From Bettongia penicillata ogilbyi (Eukaryota; Chordata; Mammalia; Diprotodontia; Potoroidae): a stretch of 64,000 nucleotides of DNA. Shown here one piece after another: positions 25,505-40,500 of this stretch. The DNA lies in the NCBI GenBank assembly GCA_023548195.1, contig JAJHZJ010000335.1, forward strand, positions 4,745,967 to 4,809,966. Direction: 5' to 3'. Position 1 is the stretch's first letter. Each line of letters begins with the position of its first letter. Made by a program: the position numbers and the translations under genes. The notes under the pieces are model-generated. The model was not told the origin of the DNA, ran no database searches, and was given only the letters and a program-made list of their open reading frames with translations.

Positions 25505-28500
25505 TTACTGCTACTGCTACTGCTACTACTACTACTACTACTATTACTACTACTGCTACTGCTACTGCTACTACTGCTACTGTGCCGGGCACTGGGCTAA
25601 GTGCTGGGGACATATGAGGGCAGCAGGAACATACCAGGGACAGATCCCCACCATGCCACAGTCCTAAGTAAGACAGCAATGCCTTACCCTGAGGTAAGGA
25701 GCAACATTCACCTGCAACCACCAACAGGCGATGCCCATGACAAGCAGAGAAAGGCAAGAATTTCTGATATACAGAACTCCCTCCAGCACCAAGCCCCTCG
25801 ACAGCATTCCTAGACAACTGGAATTTCTCAGATGCATTCACTCCGGTTACCTTTGAGACTGGGGAAGGGCGTTGTTTTATCTCTGGTCCCTTTGGTGGGC
25901 AGTGCAAGGTTGGAGAGGCTGAAGCTGGTGCTATGGTTCCGGTACAGGCTGCCTATAAGGAAGAGGGCCAGATCGAGGGGTCACAAGGCTCAAAAATCAT
26001 GGCATTACACTTTCAAAATTCATCATCTATTAAACCATCCTCTTCCCCACCCCATAACTGTCCTTGCTTTGAAGCAACCCCACTTCCTCCTTTTTTCAGA
26101 TACAGCCCAGCCTCCAACGCCCTGTTAGTCTTACGAACTATTGTCTGTTGTTACTACTGCTCAGTCCTTTCATATCCAACTTTCTGTGAACCCATTTGGG
26201 GTTTTCTTGGCAAAGATATTGGAGTGGTTGCCATTTCCTCCCCCAGCTCATCTGACAGATGAGGAACTGAGGCAAGCAGGGTGAAGTGACTTGCCCAGGC
26301 TCACAGAGCTAGTGACTGAGGCCAGATTTGAACTCAGGAAGTTGAGTCTTCCCGACTCTGCTCCATCTACTGCATCACCTATTGTCTACCCCAGGGTTTT
26401 TTAATCTATCCTAAACAAACCTAGAGGCAGGCAAAATGGAAGCTGTACTGGGGGCATAATTTTCTAGTGCTGTTTACCACAAAACAGATGGTGTCTTAAA
26501 ACTACCAGTGAAGTCTCCCCTGCTGCTGGAACATATGAAAGGCAATTAGAATGGCAATGGTTTTGGATGAAAGACCCCACGCTGACCTCACCCACTGCTT
26601 GTGTTTCCTTTCTATCACTCCCCATATGTATAGCTATCTCTTCTCCATATACCAAATATGGGCTCATGCAGCTTACAAAGTCATGAAAGACTTTTTCACT
26701 AAGCAAAGAAAGGGTTGGATGTTTTCCCAATTTATAAGTGATAAATAATATAAACAAACAGTTCTCCAAATAAAAATTTCCCACTATGACTACCATATAG
26801 AAGGATGGGTAAGGAAAATACGCATTTCTGTAGCACCAGCTCCAATTCACTAATATAATGAGAAATGGAAATCAAAGTTTTCACTTTACATTCAGAAAAT
26901 TGGCAAAGATGATGAAAAAGGGAAAAAGTCGATGTTGGCGGGGCTGTGGGAAGGCAGGAACACTAATACACTACTGGTGGAGCTACAAATTACTCCAATC
27001 ATTCTGGAAAGTAATTTAGAACTATGCTTCTAAAGTAACTAAACACCTACACCCTTGGACCCAGAGAGCCTGCTGCTAGGAATGTATCCCAAGGAGGTCC
27101 AAGACAGAAAGAAAAGGTCCATGCACCAAGGACTAGAAATAAAATAGGTTCCATCAACTAGGAAATAGCTGAACAGACTGAACTGAATGAATGTGGTAGA
27201 AATGGCAGAGAAAAAGAATCAGGGGTAAGTAAAGAGAACCAGAAAAGCAACAGACACAAAGAACTGAACACTGGGCAATTCCAATAACCAGCGTGGTTCA
27301 GAGAAAAGCTGAGAAGACGCTCCTCCTTCCCTTCACTGCACAAGTGCAGACTGTGCACATGGGATGCCACATAGCCTGTTGTAAGTGGTATGTTCTGCTG
27401 AACTGCTCTGACCCTTTCTTTTTATTTTCATTTTTTATATCCCTTCCTTCTTTAATCTTTGTTACAAAGGATTGGCTTGTTGGGTAGAGAATGAGGAGGT
27501 AGAAATGTAGGTGATGAAAAAACAAAAGGCAGAAGATGAAATTTTCAAAAGAAAAAGAAACGGTTTTAAATCCCAATCCAACTTGGCTGAGGCACTTTAA
27601 CCTTGATTGTAGCTATGGAGACGTTTCCTCTGAGTATTTATCTTGAGTAAATGTGCAGCTAGCTTGTTTCCAGTGAACTCCAAATAAATGAATGAGTGAA
27701 AAAGAATTTCCTAAGGGTTGCCTGTATGCCAAACATCATAGGTACAGTCTTCTCGCCCTCTATTGGCTCTATCCCCTCCCCCATCCCCTGGAAGAGGGTG
27801 AGTCTGGCAATGATCTATGACCAAAATCTCCATGTGGCCTGAGAGTGCCACCCACGTTTAACTCAGTTATGGCCCAATCATGGGTACAGGAAATGGGATA
27901 CACAAGGAATTCAATTTAATTCAATTCAGTCAACATTCATTAAGTAACTCTATATAAGACAGGTACATTTAGAAAAAGCCTCACAGAGTTCATGGCACTT
28001 ACTGGCAAAAGACATGATGCCCCCGAAGCCCTCGCTGCTGTTGTTGGAGACTGTGGAATTAGGAGAACTTGCCCGAGAGTCTGACTCTGCATCTGAATCG
28101 CTTGCCAGCTTTAGGCTACTGGGCCGCAGCAGCTTTTGAGCCCTTGGAAATTCACAGTGGCACTTGTCAGCTCCAGACCAAGGTGCCTCACCTTTGGAGA
28201 AGTACAGACCCCAGCTACATTGCTACAACCAGTCCCCTTCTCACTGACCCCAACCCCTATGTCGGGGGAACAGCAGAACAGGTCAGTTTTTCTGGTCATG
28301 CTTCCTCCCCTGGCTAACTCTGGTAAGGGGGCCCATTGGTAGGCACGTTAGTGGGCATACCCGAAAAAGTAATCCTAACTCTTACCTACTGCCATTGAGG
28401 TTTTGGGTAAATCGCGGGGTGTAACTCTCCTCCTCTTCCTCTTCCTCTTCATCTTCCTCAGTAGGAAATCCATACTGAGGTTCGAAGTACGGGTTGTCAT

Positions 28501-31500
28501 AGTCGCGCCTACGGCCCAAGGCCTCCAGGGGGGCCCCACTCTCTGCCTCACGCTTATCCAAACTTAATTTGCCAAAACTGGGAGGCAAAGTACGGAGGGG
28601 GTTGGAGAATCCTGTTGCTGCCTTGTCGTCCACCTCTGTAAATTCAGCAGACTCCTGCAGGCCATGGCACATAAGCTCTGGTCAGTGGAGTCTGACTAAG
28701 CCTTCTGTATCCCTACCTTACCAGGAATCAAGCCAGGCTAACCCAGGTTCCTAATCTCAAGGCTCTGACAGGAAATACTTATGGAAAAAGGTCTCTGACA
28801 GACATCCCAAACCTAACTACATTTCTTCCCCAAAGATCTGTGGAAATGGGGCTTCAGTCACAGACTTAAAAGTAAGTCTGCTGACATTTACCCAGAAGGA
28901 AAATTGCTTTTGGTAGGAGAGGGCTTTAAACTGCAGTATCCACTTATACAGGGAGAAGAGTGATAAGTGAGACCCAGTCCAATCTAGTACTGAGGAAGGA
29001 ACTAGGGAATATTATTTTCCCCCAAGAAGGGGCCCAAATCCTAGACAATAGTTGCCACCTTTCTTCCCTTCCAAAGCCCTACGCACAGGGTTGGCTCCAT
29101 GAATGATGGTACTAGGGCTGCTGCTGGCTGTGGTGCTGGAGCTGGAACGAGGCTGGGGGTTGTCCTGGGAATTCTCACTGTCTGGCCCAGGTTCATCCAA
29201 ATCCCCCTGGTTTCCCTGCAGCTCATCAAATGCCACCTCACTGGCATCCCCCAAGGCTGCGTGGGTTAGCAGATCCACATCTACAAAGATTCCAGGGGTG
29301 AGAAAACATAGATCTTCCCATCCATTGCCTGACATTCTGTCCAGGGCTGGCCCACTGTCCCATAAGATACTTACTGGGTGTGTCACCATTGATATCACAT
29401 TTCATCATTTCACTAACGAAGTCACCCAGGGATGAATAGGAAGAGCTTGAGTCATCATAATCCACACTATCACTGCCACTGCCAAGTTAAGAGTGATAAG
29501 TCCAAGAGAAAGTTGTTAGAGGGAGAGATGGTGAGGGCTACAGAAAAGACATACTAACAGTTCAAGATGGAGGCAAGAAAGAAGGGTGACCTCCTGGCCC
29601 AGGGTCAGACCACCAACACAAAGAGAAAAAAGCAACCTAAATTCATCCCAGAGTCCTAAGAACCATCACGGAACACCAGGAGAAGGACAGAATTCAGCTC
29701 CATAACGCCATGAGACTTCGTCAGGCACTGCTCACCTGTCATCAGTTGGGTCTGAGTCAGAATTGTGCTCAGGCGGCACACTCAGTGCCTCAGCTAGCTG
29801 GGAGTTACTGTCATAGACGCGGTAATAGATTGGCTGCAGCTGGTGTGCGTACCACTTGGGCTTGTCGCCAATCAAGGCTGGATCAAACATGTCTGCCCAG
29901 AAAGGAGATATGATCAGTGAGAGCTGGCAGCAGACAAGAGAGGAAAGTAGAAAACAATAAGGAACAAGGCAGGACATGAGTAGGGTGAAAGAAAGGAAGA
30001 AGAAAGAAAAAGAAAGAGGAAAGGGGTACAAAGATGAAAGGACAGCTGTACTCACTGTTGTGGATTCGCTGAAAAGCGTAGTTGGTGGGGTTGAGGATCC
30101 ATTCGCCAAAGTACTCCACAGCTTGGGTCCTGGCCAATTTCTCAGCAAAGGGGGTCTGTCGGGGACGTGAGGCTAGAAAAGAGCCAGCTTGGAAGGCTAC
30201 CACAGGTCGGGGGAAGAGACGCAGGGTGCGTGTGTGCATCTGGAAACCCTGAAGCACATTGGGGGAGTTGAAGAATCTCACCATGGCCACCCTGAAGAGA
30301 AAGATGATGGTGGAATTATCTGATCCAGCCAACATCCTACAGAGGGAGAACCTTCAGACTCCAAGGTTGTAGACAAACCCCTAAGGCTACCATGAAGCTG
30401 CAGCCAGTGGTGAAGATGAATGAGCCCCGAGTGTTATACTCCAAAATAGGTTCGGGTTTAGACTGTTCTTTAAAAAAATTATCTTTTGACCTCAGGCTAT
30501 TCTCCTGTTTTTCATCCCTTTCACACTAAGTCTCTGTACTCCCTGCCTGCATCTCCTCACCATCCACTCACTCTCCAATCCCTTGAAGTCAAGCTTCCAC
30601 TATCACCATTCTATAGGTACTGCTCTCTTGAAAGTTTCCAATCGTTTCTAGATTATGAGCTCCAATGGCTGTGTCTCAGTCGTCATCCTCCTTGCATTTC
30701 TGTAGCTTTCAACACTCTTTTTCAGATCCTCTCTCCTCCCACGGCTCAGGCGACAATGCCCTCCTCTCATCTTCCTCCTACCTGTCTGTCTTCTCCTCCG
30801 TTGCCTTTGCTGGCTAATTGTCTGTCTCCTGTTCCTTACACAAAGTGTTCTCCAAGGATCTGTTCTCTACACTGTCCACCTTGGGTTCCACACTCCACAT
30901 TCATAGCTTCAATTAGCACCACCATGCAGATGACTCCCAAACACATTTGTATGTACGCATACACACGCTGAGAGCTAATTTCCCCCTTAACTCCAGTCCA
31001 ACATCCTTACCTATCTGCTGCACAGTACTGAGATATTTGCACCAGCACTTACAATTCAACTCAATTTAACACGTAAAAAAATGAACTTCTTCTTTCTTCC
31101 TAACCCTGCCCTTCTCCAAACATCCCTGTTTTTACTGATGAATGCTGACATTCTTCCAGTCACTGGGTTGAAATCTGAGAATATTCTTTGGATTCAAGAT
31201 GAAAAAAAGGAAAGAATCAAGCAGCAACTGATTTCTGTTGATTCTATCTAAAACCCAACATCTGCCTCAGTCCCGCTCAGCCCGGGCCCCGCTCGAGCGC
31301 AGGCTCAGGTCTTCATTTTCTTTTGCCTGGAATATTGTAAAAGCCTCCGGTTGATCTCTTTGTTCCCATTCTTCATATCCTCAATCCCCATTTCAGTTAG
31401 ATATTCAAAGGCATCTCTTTCACCAGTGCACATCATAGGCCACCCACACATGGCCATCACAACTCATTCTCGTCCACGTCCTCTCAGTGTGCTGGGGCCT

Positions 31501-34500
31501 TCCTCAATTTCTCTTAGTGCTCCAAGGGTCCAATGAAACACAAAACCTATTCGTTATCTCCTGTACTCACCAGGGGCCCAACCCACGACTTTTCACTCAT
31601 ACATTTCTTTGAATATATCCTCTGTTTCCTTTGACCTTTGTAATTTCTTCTTGTAATGTGTCTTCTCTTATCTGTCGTGTTCTTCTCTATTGTTCTCTGG
31701 CTAAATTTTTTGCCATTCTTTAAAGCATTTCTTTAAATTTTCATGCTTTAAAGCATTCTTTAAAGCATAGAATTAAAGCACTATAGCATTTCATGATTCA
31801 TGGACACACAACACTGGAAAAATTTTGTTTCTCAGTTATTCAGTTGTGTCCAACTCTTTGTGATCCCATGGACCACAGCATGCCAAGCCCTTCTATCTTC
31901 CACTGTTTCTTGAAGTCTGTCCAAGTTCACATTTATTGTTTCCATGTACTATATGTCATCTCATCTTCTGCCATCCCCTTTTTCTCATGCCTTCAATCTT
32001 TCCCAACATCAGGGTCTAGAAACATGTTGGTATTTAAAAGACTGGTCTTTGTTTCAGTTCAATAATAGGCCCAATGTGTGTCTCTCAAGATAATATTTTG
32101 ATAATATTCATTTGCAGCATCTGTCCAAGATAGACATAGTCATGGAAATATTTAACAAGTTGTCTGTCATTAGTATATACTATAGTCTAGATCAGAGATA
32201 GGAAACCTTTGGCCTCAAGGCCACATGTGGCCTTCTAGGTCCTTGGGTGCAGTCTTTTGACTGAGTCCAAGTTTCCAAAAACAAAACCTTTTATGAAGGG
32301 GATTTGTTCTGTGAACTTTGGATTTAGTCAAAGGGCCATACTTGAGGACCAAGAGGGGCCCCACCCCGAGACAAAAACCATTCCTTATGCTTTAGTCAGG
32401 TTTTTCCTGGCTAAGACCTTAGGCCAAACTTGCTTGAGTCGCTTCCAGCACTTGATGAAATCAGCACAATGTTGTCCCAAACTTCCCCATCTCTAGGGAA
32501 GTCCTCTTTAACTTGAACCCTACGCTGGATGCCTCCTTTAAAGGAGTGAAATTCATCTTTAATGAGCATGCGTCTGACATGAATGAACAAAGGGAAGTCA
32601 AACCAGGTTCTCCGTTACATCTTTCAAGGAACAGAGATTAATCCTGACACACATATGGGAAATACCTGTCGGAGAAGAGCCTTTTAAAGGGTGGAATTTT
32701 GATTTACCAAATGAAACGCCTTCTTATAGTCAAATAATAAATATAGTAGGATCATATCTGTCCTATAATTGTTATGCTAAAGATCCATCATGGAACATCA
32801 CTGATGAAAGCTTGCCTACTCCCTTCTGCTAACCTCAGCAAAGACACCCTCATTATGCAAGCAGATTACTCTTATAAAAATGCTATGGATGAGAAAAGTA
32901 GGTACATAGAGCAACAGTTACTATGTTCACTCGTTTTCCTTTTACAAAGTTGTTTGTGTTGTTTTAGTCATTTTCTAATTGTGTCTTACTCTTCATGACC
33001 CTTTTCTGGGGGTTTTCTTGGCAGAGATACTGGAGTGGTTTGCCATTTCCTTCTCCAATTCATTTGCCAGATGAGGAAACTGAGACAAACAGGATAAAGT
33101 GACTTTCCCAGGGTCACACAGCTAGGAAGTGTCTGAGGCCAGATTTGAACTCAAGAAGATGAGTCTTCCCAACTCCAGACCCTGAACTCTTAACTGTCCT
33201 TACCCTCTTTTGAGGGTAATGTTGGAGATTTTGGTAGCTTTCCCTCCAGATAGCTTGAGAATAAATCCTCAGATTCAGTTGCATAGAGAATCCTCTTTGT
33301 ATGTTCTGATGTATGCAAACATTCTTTTTCCAGTATTTAACGTTTTTTTTTTGGAGGCAATCAGCATTAAGTGACTTGCCCAAAGTCACATAGATAGTGA
33401 CAGTCCAGATTTGAAGTCAAGTCCTTCTGACTCCAGGGCAAGTGCTTTACCTACTGTGCCACCCAGTTGTCCTCCCACCCAATTAGTTTCTTAAATAGAG
33501 TACTTATGATGTAGTGGTGTGAGGCTTCTGTGTAATCTACAAGTCTTTGGTTTCTCCTGCTCCTTACTCTTAGAAATACATACATACATACAACATGTCT
33601 ATGCATATATTCATAGATATGTATACATGTGTATATGCATTGCTATATGTGTATGCACACACATGTGTTCACACACATGCATACATATGTACACATACAT
33701 ATGCTGTCCTTCCGTATGAGCTTCCATTATTTTCATGGTAATTTTTGCAATGACTGACCATAAGCATTCAGTAGCCAAATATCCCCAAATGATGTCTCTC
33801 ATTGCTTTTGAATTAGTGACAAAACCAACTTGGCCAATTCCTTGATCGGCCTCTCCAAGGACAGCCTATGGGTCAGGCTTCCCTTTTACTTACTTTATAA
33901 TGAGACTATCCCTCAGGCTTCCTCTTCTTTAGCAGTGGTCACAACGCAACAGAAAAGGGGACAGGTGGTGCTAAAAGTCTTAGTTTTTAGAGCTATAACC
34001 ATTAATTTTGCTGTGGCATTGTCCAATGCCCAATGAGTGGGTATCCTATGAAAAGTGAATTGTATCAGTGTTGGCATTCTCCCTATAAAGGAAAGCAAGT
34101 TCACACAGCTGCCAAAATCTAAGACTCAGGTTTAACCCTGTCACTCTCCTGATCAAAAACCTTCACGGACCCCCTGATGCATCTAGGGTGAAATCCTTAA
34201 GCCCAAGCTGGCATCCCAGTCTTTCTCACATTATTCCCTTTCACTCAAACTGGAATACGCCAGCTTCTGCCCCATCCCATGCTCCTTCACTTGCCTGGAA
34301 TGGATTTCACCTCCACCTTTAAGAATCGTCCTCATCATCCCGGACTCAGCCCAGGTGCTACCTCCTCCATAACCACCTCCCTCTCCTAATTCCCCCATCT
34401 GACAGTCTTCTCTCCCTCCTCACAGTCCAGAGCACTGTGACTAACTGAATCTCCTCCTGGCCCCCCTTCCTCCCTACCTGGAATCACGTTTATCCGAGGT

Positions 34501-37500
34501 TATGCTGTATCTCCCTCAGGATAATATCTTCTTGGCAGGAGGAATGGTGCCATGGTTTATCTTTGTGCCCTCAGCACCCAGTACAATGTTTGGCACACAG
34601 TAGGCCTTTAATAAGCACTTGGATGTACCTAAAAGGTCTCTAGGTGTGATAAGCTTTCTGCTACTCCAAACCAGTTTTCTCCCACCATTTCCTCCTATCT
34701 TAGCAATCAAACACTTTAAAGTGAACAGAGAAAAGCCAATATTGCAATCCCAATTTTATAAAACTCAACAGAAGTACCCAGGCTCCAAGCCTGTCCAAAG
34801 CACCAAGGAGACCAGTTCAAGAACTCGTCACCATACAGGCATGCTTGATCTCACCTGGTGGCCACATCCACTGAATCCACATCGTTGCCATAGATGAGGG
34901 GGTTGAATTCAGTGGAAGGTGTGGACTGCAAATCACTGGACGGCCTTCCCAAGAGTAGTGGGATGTCCTGGCCTTCATGGAACTTCTCCAGGTTGAGGAT
35001 AGGCTGGGTGTTCAGACTCATGCTGGCAAGAGCCTGGGGAATAAGAGGCATTTGAGCAAGGAGGATGGAATCCTGGGAAATAAGCAGCCATCTTCTGGGA
35101 AAGAGCCTCTGCCTTTCACTCCAGCCTAGGCTAGTGGAGATTTGTGGAGAAGAACTGTACTCACAAATAATAGACCATACATCCATGACCCAACTATCCC
35201 AAAGATCTCTGTCCTGAAATACAGATCAAAATGCCTAAGTATGTGGAAGATAATCCTAGTCATACAAGCACCTCTCGCTAAGGGCACAGGGATTCTTAAT
35301 CAAGTCATCTATAATCACCAAAGATGAAATCTCACAGACTCAAGACCAATGAATCCCAAAGGGAGAAGTCTAGTTCTGGCTTCCATCAACATTTGAACAT
35401 ATTTATTTTCCTATTCCCTCCTTCTTCATTTCTCCTTTGTGATGCCTGTTAAAAAGTCACCAGTGGTGAAGAAATAATCAGGGGAAAACTACAGCGAATG
35501 ACTTGCACTCACCCTCACCAGTCCCTGCAGCAAAGAGCATATCATGTAACATCACCAGCAGGGAAACAGGGGAAAGCGATGGAGGATGCAGGGTGACCCA
35601 CTTAAAATGACACTGCTATCACTAAGAGCTACCAGTGAATGCCTCAGTAACACAACAGAGGGGAGGGGAGTTATGAGGTGCTGAGTGAGAAGCAAAGCCT
35701 CCAGGGGATGGCCCAAGATGGGGAAGTCACACATGTTACCTTCAAGTACTGCATGCAGCATGTGAAAGGAGGAAGAACACAAACCAATGAGAAATGGATG
35801 GAATGGACCAAGCCAGGAAAGGGATTTCTGAAGGAAAGACACTACGGAGACCTGGGTTTCAAGAGGAAAATATAAGAAAAGACCCCGTGAAGAGAACTGG
35901 ACACACACAAACGTTCCTTGAGTCGGCAATAACTTCAAGGCCATGCAAACAGAGGAGAAACAAGAACTGACAGGTTGCTTGTAAGGCATAAGGAGTATGA
36001 CAGGGGCAGACTATGCATAGGACACTAACAAATGCTGTATTTGAGATGATCCTGACTTCCTGCAATGATGTGGGAGGTTGTTTCCTAGAGATGAGTCCAT
36101 CCCCCCACCCCTGAAGGCCCGCACTGGAGCACCCTGAGCTGCTCCCCTCCCCTTCCTCCACTCACCTGTTTCAAGTGCTTTTTCAGTTCTAAGGATTCAG
36201 GCTCTGGCAGGATGGGCAACACCTCTGCATTAGTTGGGGCAATCACCTATGGCAGGCAGAGCACAGTGACTGTTAGGATATGCCAGAAGCTCCTTTTACA
36301 AGCACCTCCTCAAAAGATCACCTAGCAAACACAGTCTGACATCTGGGTTCCAAACCTTACACTGGCAGTGACTAGGTGAGGGACCATGGTCAGGCCACTT
36401 CACCTCTGAGTCTCAGTTTCCTCAACTGGAAAATGGGGAGAATCATATCTACTTCACCAGGTCAGTTTAAAGATCAAATGAGATAACAGATGAAAGCCAA
36501 AATGCTTTATAAAACATTATTTAAATGTCAGCTGGTATCACTCCTCTTCATCTGTTGAATTCCTCCTACCCATTCTTTAAACCCTAACTCAAAGACTACC
36601 TTTTCATGAAGCCTTCCCTGATGCCCACATTCTGTCGTGACCTTTTCCTCTTTAGTTGTACTTATACATTTCGAAGTATCACAGTTCTCTACTATCTATG
36701 AGAAGACTCTAAGATTCACGGGAGTTGGCTGTGTTTTGTCTAAACTTTATCTCCTCTAGAACTGAGCACAGTATTATATAGCTAAGTCCTGATTAGTGCA
36801 AAGAATCAATTCCCCTTGAGTGGTCACATTATTTGAATTTGTACAGCATATTTCCATTGGGTTAGAACCAATTATCATCTTTTATGTAGCTGTAACTACG
36901 AGTGGTGAGAATTCAAACATATGCAGGCACTTTGAGAAATTCATTATTCATACTAATAAGAACCTAGCTCTACACAAAAAAGATCCTGAATAAATGTTTG
37001 TTGAACTAAACTGTACACAGGCCAGGATGCCTAAACCGAGGCCACCAGCTACAATGAGAACCCACTGAGGCTACAAAACACTGATGGAGAAGTTCCCTCC
37101 CACGGTCTTTACCAAAAGGTGACACAACCATCTATTGCTTCCAGTCCACGTTAGCCAAGAGACAACTGCCTGGATCTACCTGTGTGACATGAAAAAAGTC
37201 TCTTCCCCTCTAAAGGCCCACTTTCTCTCCTATATAATTAGGAGGTTGGATGTCCAGCTTTAAATCCTATAATTTAGGACTATATTTGGACTCCTGAGCA
37301 GTCACCGCTGCCTAACAACTCTCAAAGGATGAGGAAAAAGCACCTAATTCTGGGGGGAAATTGGATGATTGCACCCTTTAGGGCAAGGCTAAGGGCCTTC
37401 CATCTGTACTACTCTCCTGTTAGTTAACAAAGTAGGAACAATACTTCTGTTCTTTGTTCAACTACAGCAGTGACCTCAAAGACTAGTCCAGGCACAAGCT

Positions 37501-40500
37501 GAAGACAAAAAGTAGAGCTCCACTGCAGACAATCCCACCATCTCCTGCCAGGTGTCTCACCCGATTGCTATCCAGATCCACCAGCCATACATCATCTGGC
37601 ATCTTGAAGTCCAGTTTGTAGAGGAAAAAGCTGGCAGGGACCCCAATGATGTAAGGGGTCGGGGCTAAAAGCAGCTATGGGTGAAACACAGAATGAGGCA
37701 CAGAGAGCACACACACCAACCCAACCAATCCCATACACCAAGACAGAATTTTATCAGAGAAAGTAACACTGTCTCCACAGCCTTCCTGTTCTTTGAGCAT
37801 CTCTCCCTTAGAGCCAGATACAAGGATGAGACAATAGAGGTGAAAGAGTCAAAAGTCACAATGAAACTCACCTGCTCTGCAGATGCCATGCAGGTAGGAA
37901 GCAGTGGGATAACAGGAAACATGTACTCTAGCGGGTAGATCATCGCCACAAATGCCATCACTGACATGGAGAGGGCATTGTAGTCTCGGGACTGTAACAC
38001 CACCTGACACAAAGCCATCCGAAAATGACCCACACCTCAGCACAGCATCGAGGAAATGCCTGCCACCAACCCACAAATTATGTTTTTTCACTACATCCGA
38101 ATTACTTTCCCAAAGCCCAGAAAGTTTTCCTCTTTCCCTGTGACCTCAGTAATTCTTTTCCAACAAACTCCTTTGCCTCAATAACCTTGTTCCTATTCCT
38201 CCAGTCCTAGAACACCTCCTTAAAAGAGGTTTAATGGTCTTTCTCTCTAGAGGATTAGGTCAATAGAGTCTTTGAGCTATCCTTGGGAATGTCTGTGTGT
38301 CTCTTTCTCTCTTTCTCCCTCAGAGCCCCCCTCCCCCAGAAGAATGTTCCTCTTACCTTGTGCTCCAGCAAGATACAAGACAACACCTGCAGACAGGCGT
38401 CTACACCCAGAAGTTCCAAGGGCAGATGCAATGGGAAATCTACCAGAGAGAATCGAGACGGGTCAGGGAGCGCAAAGGTCAGAGCAGGCTGTAGCTCCTG
38501 GGGTAGAACTTCAATGTCCACTCGCTTCTGGCCAGATATGGGTACTGGGGAGCGCAACAATCGATAGATCCAGGCTTCAATCTCACGAAGGTCATGCAGA
38601 AGGGCACTGGATTTCTCTTCTACCAGGAGTGAACCCGTGAAAATGCGCCACATAGTGTCCCTGAAACACAACCAACAGAAAAAAGACACCTAATCATCAT
38701 TTTACCTGGAGAACAAGGACTGTCTTGGGCCTTCTTTTGTATCCCCAGTGTTTAACCTGGCACATACTGTGTGCTTAATAAATGCACCAAAGGAGAAAAG
38801 ATCTGTAACTGGAATGGAAGAAATGGTAAGAACAGCCTCACATTGGACTCAGCCATGGTCCAACCACAGGAAGAAGTGGGTTAAAAAGGAATGCCAACAC
38901 AGAGGGTGGGTAAGGTCTGCTCTAGTGCCAATGACAATGAACATGAAATTCATTGCCTCTTTTCCAAATGAGAATGCTGTAGAGAGCCCAATTCTCTAAA
39001 ACCCTTCTGCTTAACCAGGAGCCCCAAACATGGGGTGAGATTTGTTTGGACTTCCCTCTAACCCCAGACTCCACCAGATCAAGGGAGATTTAGGACCTTT
39101 ACAAAAGGGAGAATACCAATCTCTCACACCCTTTGGTCATCAGCTATGGTAAAGACCCAGCCAAATCCTCTCTGTGCCTCTCAGGACTAGACAGTTGAGT
39201 CAATGGCACCCCTGTACCTCTGTACCCCTCGGGGGATGGCCAGTTTCTTGCCAAGTAGTCTCTCGCTGCAGCAGTCCACCAAACGCTTGAGGGTATATAG
39301 ACACTCTCGGAAGGTTGTGAAGAAAGGGTAATGGCTGAGCACACACAGGGATGTCAGGGTGCTGTTGCGGGAGCGGCTCCCCCCCTTTGCCCGGCGCTTG
39401 CCTCGAGGAGACTGGTTCCCATCAGGGGTCGAGTCAGCACTAGGAGGCTGCAAAGAAGGGCCACTCTCTGACTTCTCTGTGCTTGCCTCCTCTGGAGTGG
39501 GAGTGGCCTTGGCAGCTTCCTTGGTGCGATGCCCTGTGCCACCATCCACCTTTTCCTTGGGCATTCGCTTCTGGAAGGAGCGGTAGAAGTTGACACAGAT
39601 GCCATAGCGAGTAACCCCAGTGTCCTTATCAGTGAGGGTGAAGACAAAGGAGGTGTCATCCCGCAGGCTCATGCGTCGTTGCCGTACACTAAGACATCCC
39701 TCGGGCTGGCAGAAGAACACCACATCTGGAGGGAGGGGGAATTCGGGGTAGTCTTCCAAGGGGTAGCGCCGGAGCAACTCTGGGGTCTGGGCCACACTGT
39801 CACTGCTTGGTTGCCTGGGGGACACAAAACCAGCACAGTCACCCTACAGGGACCAAAGGGCCTGCCCAATTTCAGTCATCACAAAGCAGCAGAGGCAGCA
39901 TGGCCTAGTGAGTCTGGTGTCAGGCTTAGAGTCCTGAAGATCTGGGTTTAAATCCTATCTCCAAAGCTTTCTAGATGGACATATCACTGAACCTCTCTCA
40001 GTTTCCTCATCTGTAAAATTGTGACCAAAATACTTGGAACACCTATCTCACAGGACTGCTATAAGGATCTCTGAAAGCCTTAAAGAATTGCAGAAATGCC
40101 AACTACCAGTCCTGTTGTTACTCATCAACAAATTAACTCATGCTTCTATTTTAGACCCACAGTCCTAGAAAATCTTGGGTGCTACATAACCCCTGATAAT
40201 GGCTTGGCTAAATAGGGGATCCACATTTATCAGACCTTATCCCTATCAGAGTCACTGAACCCAACAGGAAAGGTAGGAAGTTAACTCAGTTATGCTTAAG
40301 AAGCTCATAGTGCAAGATTGTCTTGCTTGCTCACAAACTAGAAAAAAGTTCAGAGATAGGGATGGAACACAAACGATCACTGCAGGATAAGGAACTGGAA
40401 ATAAGAAAAAACAGAGCGACTTGCCCTGACCCACAAAGCTACTAGGACAGGGTTTCTTCACCTTTTTTGTGGCATGACCTCTCTGGAAGTCTGGTGAGGC

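Noticed and set aside
25395..25907. 170-codon ORF with long valine runs
   Set aside because: It is the antisense reading of the CTA microsatellite and has no flanking coding homology.
30486..30971. 161-codon ORF in MADD intron 8
   Set aside because: It lies in L2 LINE sequence with no intact reverse-transcriptase motif. It is decayed repeat coding at best.
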